64,000 nucleotides of DNA from Glaciecola sp047250385 (GCF_047250385.1 NZ_JBLBVM010000055.1:390590-454589), one strand, 5' to 3'; shown: positions 1-9,713, counted from the first letter of the stretch. Notes: a model not told the origin generated them from the letters alone. Program-made: numbers and translations.

Positions 1-309
1 ATCGTATGTTTCACCATTTGACGTTAAATGCCCGTGAAATTTTTGACCATACCAAGAGGCTTGACCATATTCTTCGAAGCCCTTTGCATCAAGCATTGGT
101 GTGTAATAGTTGCCTAATACAGTATAGGGGCGAAAATTTGCTGGAGCATAAGGCTCAAATCTTGGGGTAGCATCTTCCAGATCAAGTTCACCGTAATGAA
201 ACTCAGGTGCACTGTCTTGTTTTTGCGAGTAGCGGCTATTATTGCTGCTACAGGCGCTTAAGCCAACTAGAGCGACACTCAATATGATGTATTTGTTTAG
301 CGCATTCAT
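1..309 (-). CDS. rlpA: Septal ring lytic transglycosylase RlpA, N-terminal part
   Basis: Only the first 103 codons are in the window; the gene runs off the left edge. The start at 309 gives a lipoprotein signal (MNALNKYIILSVALVGLSAC, lipobox LSAC followed by SSNNS). After a spacer comes the RlpA signature YGQASWYGQKFHGHLTSNG, the start of the double-psi beta-barrel domain. RlpA is an outer-membrane lipoprotein that cleaves denuded septal glycan strands in relatives that have been studied. It follows rodA by 60 bp on the same strand, which is the usual place at the end of the mrdA-rodA cluster. The C-terminal SPOR domain is not visible here. Confidence 0.9.
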   Translation of the reverse strand, partial: MNALNKYIILSVALVGLSACSSNNSRYSQKQDSAPEFHYGELDLEDATPRFEPYAPANFRPYTVLGNYYTPMLDAKGFEEYGQASWYGQKFHGHLTSNGETYD

Positions 310-369
310 TCCACTATCACTTTTGTTTTTATTTTCATTGTTTGTGATTTTGCAATCATCCAAGCACTT

Positions 370-1488
370 TTAACGAGACATTAAACGTCGCTGCGTACTT
401 ATTGACATTAGGATACCAAAGCCTGCTAGCAAGGTCACCATCGATGTTCCACCGTAACTTACCAAAGGTAAAGGTACGCCAACAACCGGTAATAATCCGG
501 ATACCATACCCATATTCACAAAAACATAAACGAAGAAGGTCAATGTGAGGCTACCCGCGAGTAACTTACTGAAAGCATCTTGGGCATGATTCGCTATCAT
601 TAAGCCACGAATAATAATGCACATGTATATGAATAATAGTCCTATTACGCCAACCAGACCAAATTCTTCGCTAAACACTGCGAATATAAAATCAGTATGT
701 CGTTCTGGCAAGAACTCTAGTTGTGATTGTGTCCCTTGCAACCAGCCTTTGCCACTCACTCCGCCTGAACCAATCGCAATTTTTGATTGAATAATATGGT
801 ATCCAGAGCCAAGGGGATCGCTTTCTGGGTTCAAAAATGTCAGGACGCGTTGCTTCTGATAGCCCTTCATTAAGAAGAACCACATGATTGGGGCAAATGC
901 TCCAGCAAGTGTACTCACGATAATGATTAAACGCCATGTCATGCCAGACAAAAACAAGGCAAAAATACCAGAGCTAGCTACTAATAAACTGGTACCAAGG
1001 TCGGGTTGTTTGGCTATTAATATCGTTGGTATAAATGCGATAACAAAACCAATCGCGATATTTCGCGAGCGCGGAGGCAAGCTAAATTTACTGATATACC
1101 AAGCCACCATCAAGGGCACTGCGAGCTTCATAACTTCGGAAGGTTGGAAGCGGATCACGCCCAGATCCAACCAGCGTTGAGCGCCTTTTCCGACAACACC
1201 TATTAGTAATACAAGCAGCAGCATTACCAAGCCAAAACTATAAAAGTAAACGGCAAGTCTACGATATGCCATCGGCGGTATTTGGGCTAAAACGAACATC
1301 ACAATCAGCGCAATGCCTAATCGAGTCAGTTGTCGATTTACGAGTGCCCAATCTTGCCCACCGGAACTATAAATAGTCACTAGGCCAATACCCATCAAAC
1401 AGAAAAGAGCAAACAACAAAAAGCCATCGATATGAAGTCGTTCTAACATTGTTGTTTTTACTGTTGAGAATTTTGCTTCAGCCACCAT
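370..1488 (-). CDS. rodA: Rod-shape peptidoglycan glycosyltransferase RodA
   Basis: The 372-residue protein is a polytopic SEDS-family membrane protein with about ten hydrophobic segments. Typical RodA/FtsW stretches are visible: GVGKGAQRWLDLG, RFQPSEVMKLAVPL, KQPDLGTSLLV, FLPERHTDFIFAV and PLPLVSYGGTSMV. RodA polymerises lipid II into glycan strands during cell elongation and works with PBP2. Its first codons overlap the end of mrdA by 11 bp, so the two are translationally coupled. The length matches the E. coli protein (370 residues). Confidence 0.96.
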   Translation of the reverse strand: MVAEAKFSTVKTTMLERLHIDGFLLFALFCLMGIGLVTIYSSGGQDWALVNRQLTRLGIALIVMFVLAQIPPMAYRRLAVYFYSFGLVMLLLVLLIGVVGKGAQRWLDLGVIRFQPSEVMKLAVPLMVAWYISKFSLPPRSRNIAIGFVIAFIPTILIAKQPDLGTSLLVASSGIFALFLSGMTWRLIIIVSTLAGAFAPIMWFFLMKGYQKQRVLTFLNPESDPLGSGYHIIQSKIAIGSGGVSGKGWLQGTQSQLEFLPERHTDFIFAVFSEEFGLVGVIGLLFIYMCIIIRGLMIANHAQDAFSKLLAGSLTLTFFVYVFVNMGMVSGLLPVVGVPLPLVSYGGTSMVTLLAGFGILMSISTQRRLMSR

Positions 1489-3442
1489 TTGTCTCCGTGG
1501 TAATTGTTGCTACAGCTTTAGATGGAATTTGGTCTTTTTCAGAAATCAGTATCGATTCGACGTTGCTGTCTAAAGCAATTCCTTTGGGTTTTATCTCGTT
1601 AAAATAATAATCCATGATAATTCTGGCCGCTGGTGCAGCGTTGGAGCTACCACCACCCGCATTTTCTATTACAATCGACATGCTTATTTCTGGCGCTGTA
1701 TAAGGTGCATAGCCAACATACATTGCATTGTCCTTTAGACGTGCTGAAACATTTTCCTCTTCGTACTCGGCATCTTGAGCGACAGAGAACAATTGAGCGG
1801 TTCCCGTTTTTCCAGCGGACTCATAGTCGGTGTTTTGAAAGGCGGTTCTTGCCGTTCCATGTTGACGATTAACTGTGCCATACAAAGAATCGAGTACGAT
1901 ATCCCAATTCTTTTCATCAACGATAGGAATAGGGGATTGAACTACCACGGGGATCTTGTCGACTCCTCCTTCTAGCATGAATCCTTTGATTATGCGCGGA
2001 GTGTGTCGTTGACCTTTATTGATAAGGAAGTTTAAAGATTGTGCGAGTTGCAAAGGTGTGGCATTCCAGTAACTCTGGCCAATACCAACAGGGATGGTGT
2101 CGCCAATATACCAAGGCTCATTGAAACGCGCTCTTTTCCATCCACGGCTCGGCATGTTTGCGCTGGACTCTTCCGCTAGGTCGATCCCCGTTCTGCGACC
2201 AAAGCCAAATTTTTCCATCGATTCGCTAATGCGGTCAATACCTAGTTTGTAGGCTAAGTCGTAAAAGAAAATATCACAGGATACTTCAATCGATTTGGTG
2301 ACATTGACTTTGCCATGGCCGTATTTTTTCCAATCACGCCATACATGATCAACATTATTTAAGCGGTAAGTACCACGATCTTGTATTTCAGTGTCTTTAT
2401 CTATGAGGCCTTCCTCTAAACCTAGCAAGGCAAGGTGAGGTTTTACAGTCGAGGCTGGAGGATAACGCCCTTGAGTCGCTCTATTTAACAAGGGACTATT
2501 CTTAGACGCTAATAGTTTGTTGTACTCTGTTTGGCTGATGCCATGGACAAACAGGTTAGGGTCATAACTAGGCCCACTATACAAAGCTAAAATAGCACTG
2601 TCATTTGGATCTGTGACAACGACTGAACCTCGTCTGCCGGCTAGGACTTCTTGAGCTTTCTTTTGTAAGTTAATATCAATATTAAGCACTATATCTTTGC
2701 CCGGTATTGGCGGCTCAAAGCTCAATATTCTGATAATACGACCTTGATTGTTTACCTCAACTTGCTGATAACCAACTTCTCCATGCAAAATTCTCTCGTG
2801 GAACTTTTCAACACCTTGCTTACCGATATCATGTGTAGCGGCATAGTTTGCAAGCTGTTCGTTTTCTTCAAGTTTTGCTAAATCTCTTTTATTAATCTTA
2901 GCTACGTATCCCAACATATGCGTGAGTGTATCTTTAAATGGGTAGAAACGAGATAATCTAGCCTCAATACTGACGCCTGGAAATTTATGTTGCTGCGCTG
3001 AAAATAGAGCAACATCGTCGTGGGATAATTGTTCGCGTATGGAAAGGGGTTTAAAACGTCGCTGTCGTTTTAAACTATTGTTAAATTCATTAACTTCATT
3101 TTCGCTCAAAGACATCAACTCGCTGAGCTGTTCAATTGTGGCATCCAAGTCATCGACGTCTTCAGGTGTTATTTCTAAACTGAATACGGGTTTGTTTTCG
3201 GCTAGTATGACACCATTGCGATCATAAATTAGGCCCCGATTCGGTGCAACTGGAAGCACCTTAATTCGATTTCCATTTGAGCGGGTTTGATAGTCTTCAT
3301 ATTGACGTACCTGCAATTGATAAAGGTTCGCAATGATGACGAGCATGAGAAAGCTAACAAATATAAAAGAAACAACAGTGCGTCTGGCAACCAGATTCGC
3401 TTCTGCTGTGTGATCTCTTATCGTTTGACGCTTTGGTGGCAT
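1478..3442 (-). CDS. mrdA: Penicillin-binding protein 2 (elongation transpeptidase)
   Basis: The 654-residue class B PBP has one N-terminal membrane anchor (about residues 23-45), a dimerisation domain, and a C-terminal transpeptidase domain. The active-site motifs are STVK (about residue 332, nucleophile Ser), SCD in place of SxN (about 389) and KTGTAQ (about 543). PBP2 crosslinks peptidoglycan in the elongasome with RodA. It is 28 bp downstream of rlmH and overlaps rodA. The SCD triad is normal for PBP2, so the enzyme looks intact. Confidence 0.96.
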   Translation of the reverse strand: MPPKRQTIRDHTAEANLVARRTVVSFIFVSFLMLVIIANLYQLQVRQYEDYQTRSNGNRIKVLPVAPNRGLIYDRNGVILAENKPVFSLEITPEDVDDLDATIEQLSELMSLSENEVNEFNNSLKRQRRFKPLSIREQLSHDDVALFSAQQHKFPGVSIEARLSRFYPFKDTLTHMLGYVAKINKRDLAKLEENEQLANYAATHDIGKQGVEKFHERILHGEVGYQQVEVNNQGRIIRILSFEPPIPGKDIVLNIDINLQKKAQEVLAGRRGSVVVTDPNDSAILALYSGPSYDPNLFVHGISQTEYNKLLASKNSPLLNRATQGRYPPASTVKPHLALLGLEEGLIDKDTEIQDRGTYRLNNVDHVWRDWKKYGHGKVNVTKSIEVSCDIFFYDLAYKLGIDRISESMEKFGFGRRTGIDLAEESSANMPSRGWKRARFNEPWYIGDTIPVGIGQSYWNATPLQLAQSLNFLINKGQRHTPRIIKGFMLEGGVDKIPVVVQSPIPIVDEKNWDIVLDSLYGTVNRQHGTARTAFQNTDYESAGKTGTAQLFSVAQDAEYEEENVSARLKDNAMYVGYAPYTAPEISMSIVIENAGGGSSNAAPAARIIMDYYFNEIKPKGIALDSNVESILISEKDQIPSKAVATITTETNGG

Positions 3443-3470
3443 ATACTACTCTTGGCTTTACGAGCTTGGT

Positions 3471-3941
3471 TTATTCTCGATGGTAAGGATGATTCTGTGT
3501 CACAGACCAAGCGCGATAGATACTTTCAGCAACAATAACTCTCACCATAGGGTGCGGCAAGGTTAGTTTGGACAACGACCATTTCTGCTCAGAGGCCATT
3601 TGACACTCTTCCGATAAGCCCTCGGGCCCACCGATAAGCAGGCTAACGTCACGGCCATCCATCTTCCACTTCTCTAATTGCTCCGCTAATTTTGGCGTGC
3701 TCCAACTTTGGCCGAGCACTTCTAAGGTCACAACTTTGTTTCCTTTAGGGACTTGTTGTAAACAGCGTTGCCCCTCTTCGTAAAGAATACGTTTTACATC
3801 AGCATTTTTACCCCGTTTACCCGGAGCAACTTCAGTAAAGTACAATTGGCAGTCGGCAGGAAACCTGCGCACATATTCTTGTGTGCCTTCGACAACCCAT
3901 TTGGGCATTTTGTTCCCTACCGCGATAACTTGAATGCGCAT
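3471..3941 (-). CDS. rlmH: 23S rRNA pseudouridine-1915 N3-methyltransferase RlmH
   Basis: The 156-residue SPOUT methyltransferase methylates pseudouridine 1915 in helix 69 of 23S rRNA, using SAM. The knotted SAM site is seen as LLIGGPEGLS and the C-terminal HPMVRVIVAESIYRAWSV followed by NHPYHRE, which are diagnostic. The length equals the E. coli protein within a residue. It lies 36 bp after rsfS, its standard neighbour. Confidence 0.96.
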   Translation of the reverse strand: MRIQVIAVGNKMPKWVVEGTQEYVRRFPADCQLYFTEVAPGKRGKNADVKRILYEEGQRCLQQVPKGNKVVTLEVLGQSWSTPKLAEQLEKWKMDGRDVSLLIGGPEGLSEECQMASEQKWSLSKLTLPHPMVRVIVAESIYRAWSVTQNHPYHRE

Positions 3942-3977
3942 TTTGCAGATAACGACCTTGTTTAGCAGCTTATAATG

Positions 3978-4295
3978 CTATTGCCAAAGCTTCTCAAGTT
4001 GATAGAAGTCACGTGTCGCGTCCTGCATTACGTGCACAACAACATTACCTAAATCGACTAATACCCACTCTCCGGTGTCTTTACCTTCAACGCTTAGTGG
4101 CGGCGTGTTGGCAGCTTTCATTTCAACAACAAGATTCTCAGCAATTGATGAGACATGTTTTTTTGAGTTTCCTGAACACACTATAAGGGTATCAGTTATC
4201 GTAGATTTACCATCGACATCTATTGTTACGATGTCTCTTGCTTTCATGTCTTCAAGTTTGTCGATGACAGATTGAATGAATTCACTTTGCTTCAA
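3978..4295 (-). CDS. rsfS: Ribosomal silencing factor RsfS
   Basis: This 105-residue protein belongs to the RsfS/YbeB/Iojap family, which binds uL14 and blocks joining of the ribosomal subunits in starvation. Family stretches seen are DMKARDIVTIDV, LIVCSGNSKKHVSSIAENL and GEWVLVDLGNVVVHVM. It lies 8 bp after nadD, as in E. coli. Confidence 0.95.
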   Translation of the reverse strand: MKQSEFIQSVIDKLEDMKARDIVTIDVDGKSTITDTLIVCSGNSKKHVSSIAENLVVEMKAANTPPLSVEGKDTGEWVLVDLGNVVVHVMQDATRDFYQLEKLWQ

Positions 4296-4303
4296 TGTGA
4301 TTC

Positions 4304-4978
4304 CTAGGGTTTAATTCGTTCATATAATTGGTGTTGTTTTATATATTCCAACACCTCTAAGGGTAACAATTCGCCAGTTTCTAAGTATTGGTAATCTCCT
4401 TGTTCGAGTTTCTCACGAATCAAGGTTGATGAAACCGCTACGGTAGGAAAATGACAAGACACCACAATACCGTTATTTATTGATAATGCCTCTTTGTCTG
4501 CTAAGGATACAGCATCATTAGGCCCACATGAAATATATTGCGTCACTTCTTGCAATTTATTTAAAGGTCGGTTGTTTCTATTTAGCACAATAATGTTACA
4601 AAGCTTCAGAATTTCTTGCCATTGATACCAGCTTTTGAATGATTGAAAGGAGTCGGTTCCCATCACAAAATTGAGAGTGCACTGGTGAATTTCTTTCAGT
4701 TTCTTCAAAGTGTTGCAGGTATAGCTCACATCATTGCAAGTCAATTCAATATTTTCAATATATAAAGACGGCTCCGATTTACAGAGAATATCCAACATGG
4801 CTAAACGATGCTGAGCGCTTACATTGATTAACTTTTTATGGGGTGGAATATGACACGGCATCAAGCCAACTCTGCTAATGTCGAGCGCAGTCATTGCTTG
4901 TTTTAAGGGCTTTAAATGGCCCCAGTGAGGAGGATTAAAAGTGCCACCAAATAATGTGATCGCTGGTGTTGAATTCAT
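4304..4978 (-). CDS. nadD: Nicotinate-nucleotide adenylyltransferase NadD
   Basis: The 224-residue enzyme converts nicotinate mononucleotide and ATP to deamido-NAD in NAD synthesis. The nucleotidyltransferase motif FGGTFNPPHWGH lies at residues 10-21 and the SSTLIRE motif near residue 185; both are diagnostic. The stop of holA is 3 bp upstream of its start, so it is translated as part of the leuS-rlpA run. Confidence 0.96.
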   Translation of the reverse strand: MNSTPAITLFGGTFNPPHWGHLKPLKQAMTALDISRVGLMPCHIPPHKKLINVSAQHRLAMLDILCKSEPSLYIENIELTCNDVSYTCNTLKKLKEIHQCTLNFVMGTDSFQSFKSWYQWQEILKLCNIIVLNRNNRPLNKLQEVTQYISCGPNDAVSLADKEALSINNGIVVSCHFPTVAVSSTLIREKLEQGDYQYLETGELLPLEVLEYIKQHQLYERIKP

Positions 4979-4981
4979 GGT

Positions 4982-6013
4982 TTAATTTAACGGCATGTTT
5001 TCAAGTGGAGCTGGCAAAAACAACAAAGCTAAATGACTCAACAATATATATGGCCGGGCAGTTGTCTCACTTTTCAAAATTAAGTCAGCTTGTTGCAGAT
5101 GTTGGTTGAGTATGTTGACATGTTTTGGACTGAGTCGTCTCAATGTGTTTTTATAAAGAACCTGCTTGTTCTGCCAAATACGCAATTTATTGAAGTTAAT
5201 ATTGCCTTCTAAGCTCTGCATTGCTTGGCACTCTGCTAAGGTCTGCGCTTCTTTTATTAGATTCCAAAGCACAATATTGGGTTCAACGCCTTCACTTTCT
5301 AAGCGATACAAAATTTTAATTGCTTTTTGAATATCACCCGCTAGCAAGTCGTCGACAAATTGGAATACAGTGAATCTAGACTGATCGACCGTTCCCGCTG
5401 CGAGGGTCTTTTCGTCAACTTGTTGGCCATTGTCAGCATACATTAATGCTAATTTTTCGATCTCTTGTTTTGCAGCAAGCAGATTGCCTTCGCTGAAATC
5501 AGCTAATAGATTTACACCCGCTGGGTTAATATTGACATCTAGTGCACGGCACCTTTGTTCTATCCATTGGACTAAGGGTCGGCCTTCCAGAGGGTAGCAA
5601 ATAGAGAATAGCCCCTCTTTATCAAGCGCTTTAAACCATTTTGCCTTTTGAACATCCTTCCCAATCTTGGGGCCTTGAATGACAATTAAGGTATCAGGAG
5701 ACGGGTTTTCAGCAATTGCGCTCAATACCTTGCTACCTTCAGCGCCTGGTTTGCCTGTTGGAAGTGTCAGTTCAATGTACTGTTTGTCTGAAAACAGGGA
5801 CATGGATTGTGTTGCATCGATGAGTTGAGACCACGAAAAGTCGCTATCAGCAACCAATGTTTGGCGCTCATCGAAGCCTTGAGATTTCGCTAGGGAGCGA
5901 ATCGAATCTATCATGTCCAACTTTTGTTGAGGCTCATCACCAAAGATCAACATAAAGGGGGCTAAGCCCTGTTGTTTTATGTGTTGATCAAATCGATTCG
6001 GATAAACCTGCAT
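4982..6013 (-). CDS. holA: DNA polymerase III subunit delta
   Basis: The 343-residue protein is the clamp-loader wrench that opens the beta clamp. Its N-terminal AAA+-like fold is recognisable (MQVYPNRFDQHIKQQ, then PFMLIFGDEPQQK), followed by FVDDLLAGD and the helical collar domain. The length is the same as that of E. coli HolA. Its start overlaps the lptE stop (TAATG arrangement), giving translational coupling. Confidence 0.95.
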   Translation of the reverse strand: MQVYPNRFDQHIKQQGLAPFMLIFGDEPQQKLDMIDSIRSLAKSQGFDERQTLVADSDFSWSQLIDATQSMSLFSDKQYIELTLPTGKPGAEGSKVLSAIAENPSPDTLIVIQGPKIGKDVQKAKWFKALDKEGLFSICYPLEGRPLVQWIEQRCRALDVNINPAGVNLLADFSEGNLLAAKQEIEKLALMYADNGQQVDEKTLAAGTVDQSRFTVFQFVDDLLAGDIQKAIKILYRLESEGVEPNIVLWNLIKEAQTLAECQAMQSLEGNINFNKLRIWQNKQVLYKNTLRRLSPKHVNILNQHLQQADLILKSETTARPYILLSHLALLFLPAPLENMPLN

Positions 6014-6600
6014 TAGCCTTTTTTCTCTTTCAATTTGGCTGCGGCTCGTGCTTTTCTTTCTTCAATTGACACGAGTGCCTGCGAATATTGGCTAGAGAGT
6101 AAACGAATGATGCGATCTGCTGACTCCGCTCGCATCTCATCAAGTACGAGTTCTAGTTCTCTGGACTTAGCAAGTACTTGGTCAGGGTCATCCTGATATT
6201 CTCTTGCCACAGTCATGGAAGCATTAATTGGCTCAGCAAAAGGAAAAACAACTTCATAATCAACCGAATAAACAAGCTCATACTCAGCAACTTGTCCACT
6301 TGAAAATACAGATAGTAATCGGCGTTCAAGTTCTTCTGGCTGTAATTTTATCAATACGACAGTTGTTGGTTCGATGCCAGCAGGAATCGTTTTCTCGCCG
6401 ACAATACTGTTAAGTTGATATACTGGAAGGCGATCATCTAGCGCTCTTGATAGTGGTAAATAATCAAATTGAGAGAGAATAACAACATTACTCAAAAAGC
6501 TAGGAAGTGCCTGAGAGCCTCTTAATTTAAAGCCGCAACTAGACATGAGACTAGCCACTACCGCGACGACAAAAATCACTCTCAGCTTTCTAAGTGCCAT
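6013..6600 (-). CDS. lptE: LPS-assembly lipoprotein LptE
   Basis: I place the start at 6600, where MALRKLRVIFVVAVVASLMSSC gives a clean lipoprotein signal (lipobox MSSC, then GFKLRG, the conserved LptE opening). An in-frame ATG at 6660 would put 20 hydrophilic residues in front of the signal and is less likely. The product is 195 residues, like E. coli LptE. It plugs the LptD barrel and helps deliver LPS to the outer leaflet. It ends in a lysine/arginine-rich tail. It lies between leuS and holA, its usual position. Confidence 0.93.
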   Translation of the reverse strand: MALRKLRVIFVVAVVASLMSSCGFKLRGSQALPSFLSNVVILSQFDYLPLSRALDDRLPVYQLNSIVGEKTIPAGIEPTTVVLIKLQPEELERRLLSVFSSGQVAEYELVYSVDYEVVFPFAEPINASMTVAREYQDDPDQVLAKSRELELVLDEMRAESADRIIRLLSSQYSQALVSIEERKARAAAKLKEKKG

Positions 6601-6672
6601 GCAAATAAACGAGCCACTATTCATAGGCCGCTTATTTGTGCTGTTTAATCTATTAATCAATTTGCTACTCCG

Positions 6673-9297
6673 TTAATTTGCCACAATGTTGACAAGTTTT
6701 CCGGCAATATAAATCACTTTTCTAAGCGTTTTACCTTCGATGAATGGTTGCACATTTTCTTGGGCTAGGGCTTCTTTTTGCGCATCTTCACTACTAATAT
6801 CAGCAGGTACCGTCATTTTTGCACGAACTTTACCATTGACTTGCACGACAATTAGTTTTTCATCTTCAACCAATGCTGAACTATCCACCTGAGGCCAAGC
6901 TGAAGTTTGAAGTTCACCTTCGCCGCCTAACAAGTTCCAAAGCTCTTCACAGATATGCGGTGTGATTGGATTTAGGAGCTGAATCATTGCCATTAAGCCT
7001 TCACGCTGCAGGGCAATATCTTGATCGTCATTCATTTCTGCTTTTTGCAGGCTATTCAATAACTCCATTACCTTCGCGACAGCAGTGTTGAAAGTTTGTC
7101 TGCGACCTAGGTCATCGGTCACTTTTTCGATAGTTTGATGAATTTCTCTGCGTAAGGCTTTTTGTTGCTTAGTGAAAGCAGCTAAATCCAAGGTCGGTAT
7201 TTTACCCTTACTTTCGCAAAGTTCATTGTGTTCATTCGCTAAACGCCAGAAACGTCTTAAGAAACGGTTTGAACCCTCAACACCTGAGTCAATCCATTCC
7301 AATGTTTGTTCTGGTGGCGCTGCAAACATTGTGAACAATCTAACCGTATCTGCGCCGTAAACATCAATTACTGCTTGAGGGTCGATACCGTTGTTCTTCG
7401 ATTTGCCCATTTTAATCATGCCAGCATGTTCAACTTCGGTGCCATCGGCCAGGGTTGCTTTGCAAATGCGCCCTTTATCATCTTTCTCAACGGTAACGTC
7501 GCTAGGCGCGTGCCAAATTTCCTTACCTTTTTCATCTTTCGTGAAGAAGGCATCGGCTAATACCATGCCTTGACATAGTAGTTTCTTAAACGGTTCATCA
7601 CTGGTCACTAAATCTTCATCACGTAAAAGTTTGTGGAAGAAACGTGCATAGAGTAAATGTAGAATAGCGTGTTCAATACCACCTATGTATTGATCAACAG
7701 GCAACCAATAATTAGCTTCTTTAGGATCAAGCATCGCATCCGAAGGCGCTGAAGCATATCTCGCGTAATACCAAGAGGATTCCATAAAGGTATCAAATGT
7801 ATCTGTTTCGCGGGTTACCGCTTGGCCGTTATGTGTTGCTTTCGCCCATTCTGGATCGGCTTTAATAGGGGATGTAACACCGTCCATAACGACATCTTCT
7901 GGCAAAACAACTGGCAGATCTTCTGCGTTTACTGCGAAGGATTCGCCTGCATCATTAGTGACAACAGGAATTGGTGCTCCCCAATATCGTTGACGTGAAA
8001 CGCCCCAATCGCGAAGTCGATAATTGATTGATTTCTTGCCTTTGCCCAAAGTAGCAAGTTTATCAGCGATTGCGTCAAAACCATCTTGGAAAGACAAACC
8101 ACTGTATTCACCTGAATTGATTAATGTATTTTTTTCAGTATATGCCGATACAGAAATATCTGCATTTTCGGCATCTTCTGCTTTGAATTCGACGACTTGC
8201 AAAATGGGGAGCTTGTATTTCGAAGCGAATTCCCAATCTCGTTGATCATGAGCAGGTACAGACATAACTGCCCCAGAGCCGTAACCCATTAGAACGAAGT
8301 TCGCTATCCAGATAGGCATGCTTTCGCCAGTTAAGGGGTGAGTGGCGGTTAAGCCCGTATCCATACCTTTCTTTTCCATTGTCGCCATATCGGCTTCAGT
8401 GGTCTTAGTATTTTTGCACTCTTCAATAAACGCCGTGATTTCTGGATTTGACTGAGCTACTTCCAGAGCCAACGGATGTTGGGCTGCAATTGCCAAATAG
8501 GATGCACCGTAAAGCGTATCAGGGCGAGTCGTGTAAACTTCAATTTGACTGATGCCAGCGGTTTCTGCTGTTAAATCGAAAGTAACATCGACACCTTCTG
8601 AACGGCCAATCCAATTGCGTTGCGCTGTGACAACTTGCTGTGGCCAATCTGTAAGTTTGTCTAAATCAGATAAAAGTTGCTCTGCGTAATCCGTAATTTT
8701 AATAAACCATTGCGGGATTTCTTTCTGTTCGACTAGAGCACCAGAGCGCCAGCCGCGACCATCAATTACCTGTTCGTTTGCCAATACCGTTTGATCAATT
8801 GGATCCCAGTTTACTGTCGCGTTTTTCTTATAAACTAAGCCTTTATCAAAAAGGCGAGTAAAAAACCACTGCTCCCAACGATAATAATCTTGTTTGCAGG
8901 TTGCTAATTCGCGGTTCCAATCATAGCCAAAACCTAATAGGTTTAACTGATTCTTCATATAATCAATATTTTGATAAGTCCATTTTGCCGGTGCTGACTT
9001 GTTATTAATTGCAGCATTTTCAGCCGGTAAACCAAATGCATCCCAGCCCATCGGCTGCAAGACGTTCTTACCTTGCATGCGATGAAAACGACTGACAACA
9101 TCACCAATTGTATAGTTACGAACATGCCCCATGTGGAGGCGACCACTAGGGTAAGGAAACATTGATAAACAATAGAATTTTTCTCTTGTATCATCTTGTT
9201 TTGCAGCAAAAATCTGGATTTTATCCCAGTGTGCTTGCGCTGCTTGTTCCACGGCTTTCGGGTTGTATTGGTTTTCGTTCTGGTCTGAATTGGCCAT
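6673..9297 (-). CDS. leuS: Leucyl-tRNA synthetase
   Basis: The 874-residue class I synthetase charges tRNA-Leu. The HIGH-type motif is HMGH (in PYPSGRLHMGH, about residues 48-58). An editing (CP1) insertion follows, with TTRPDTLYG and the T-rich pocket, then the signature IKMGKSKNNG near residue 630, where E. coli has KMSKS. The C-terminal domain ends in VRAKMTVPADI and a short tail. The gene heads the leftward operon. The KMGKS variant is discussed under findings. Confidence 0.97.
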   Translation of the reverse strand: MANSDQNENQYNPKAVEQAAQAHWDKIQIFAAKQDDTREKFYCLSMFPYPSGRLHMGHVRNYTIGDVVSRFHRMQGKNVLQPMGWDAFGLPAENAAINNKSAPAKWTYQNIDYMKNQLNLLGFGYDWNRELATCKQDYYRWEQWFFTRLFDKGLVYKKNATVNWDPIDQTVLANEQVIDGRGWRSGALVEQKEIPQWFIKITDYAEQLLSDLDKLTDWPQQVVTAQRNWIGRSEGVDVTFDLTAETAGISQIEVYTTRPDTLYGASYLAIAAQHPLALEVAQSNPEITAFIEECKNTKTTEADMATMEKKGMDTGLTATHPLTGESMPIWIANFVLMGYGSGAVMSVPAHDQRDWEFASKYKLPILQVVEFKAEDAENADISVSAYTEKNTLINSGEYSGLSFQDGFDAIADKLATLGKGKKSINYRLRDWGVSRQRYWGAPIPVVTNDAGESFAVNAEDLPVVLPEDVVMDGVTSPIKADPEWAKATHNGQAVTRETDTFDTFMESSWYYARYASAPSDAMLDPKEANYWLPVDQYIGGIEHAILHLLYARFFHKLLRDEDLVTSDEPFKKLLCQGMVLADAFFTKDEKGKEIWHAPSDVTVEKDDKGRICKATLADGTEVEHAGMIKMGKSKNNGIDPQAVIDVYGADTVRLFTMFAAPPEQTLEWIDSGVEGSNRFLRRFWRLANEHNELCESKGKIPTLDLAAFTKQQKALRREIHQTIEKVTDDLGRRQTFNTAVAKVMELLNSLQKAEMNDDQDIALQREGLMAMIQLLNPITPHICEELWNLLGGEGELQTSAWPQVDSSALVEDEKLIVVQVNGKVRAKMTVPADISSEDAQKEALAQENVQPFIEGKTLRKVIYIAGKLVNIVAN

Positions 9298-9312
9298 TTA
9301 TCTCTGAATCTC

Positions 9313-9338
9313 TAGGCATATTGTTATTTTATTGCCTA
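9313..9338 (-). promoter_or_regulatory. Inverted repeat in leuS upstream region
   Basis: TAGGCA (9313-9318) and TGCCTA (9333-9338) form a perfect 6-bp inverted repeat with 14-bp AT-rich spacer, 16 bp upstream of leuS. It could be an operator or a hairpin in the leuS leader. No function can be assigned. Confidence 0.3.
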
Positions 9339-9596
9339 TAGAATACCTTGTCGGAGGGGCATGGGACAATAGACGAAATGGATAAAGCGACCCAAGTTGA
9401 TACATTTTTTATATTTTATTTAGAAACAAGCACCTAAATCGGGAATTCAGTGGTGATAAAGTAGGCAAAACTCAAAAGAGAATTAAGATATTCGAAGTCA
9501 AGTCATTGCACTGTAAAACACACTCAAAATAACTAACTTGAATGAATGTAAATAAAAGAATTCGAGCACAAAACTCAATCTCAAGAATTTAAACAC

Positions 9597-9651
9597 AGCT
9601 ACTAAAACAAAACTGATTAAACAAGCTACTGAAACAAAGCTACTGAAACAA
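9597..9651. repeat. Tandem 14-bp repeats AGCTACTGAAACAA
   Basis: Two perfect adjacent copies (9624-9637 and 9638-9651) are preceded by one copy with a single change (9597-9610) and one degenerate copy (9611-9623). The array lies about 150 bp upstream of the preferred lon-like start. It may be a slipped-strand expansion or a cluster of protein sites. Confidence 0.7.
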
Positions 9652-9684
9652 ATCCACTCACGCAACAAAAGGTTTTCAATTAAA

Positions 9685-9713
9685 TTGACACAAAATTACA
9701 GCATTCTTGTAGC
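9685..9713 (+). promoter_or_regulatory. Possible promoter of the lon-like gene
   Basis: A consensus -35 hexamer TTGACA (9685-9690) is followed 16-17 bp later by the poor -10 candidates TTGTAG or TGTAGC. No heat-shock-type -35 is evident. The call rests mainly on the -35 and on the position. Confidence 0.35.
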
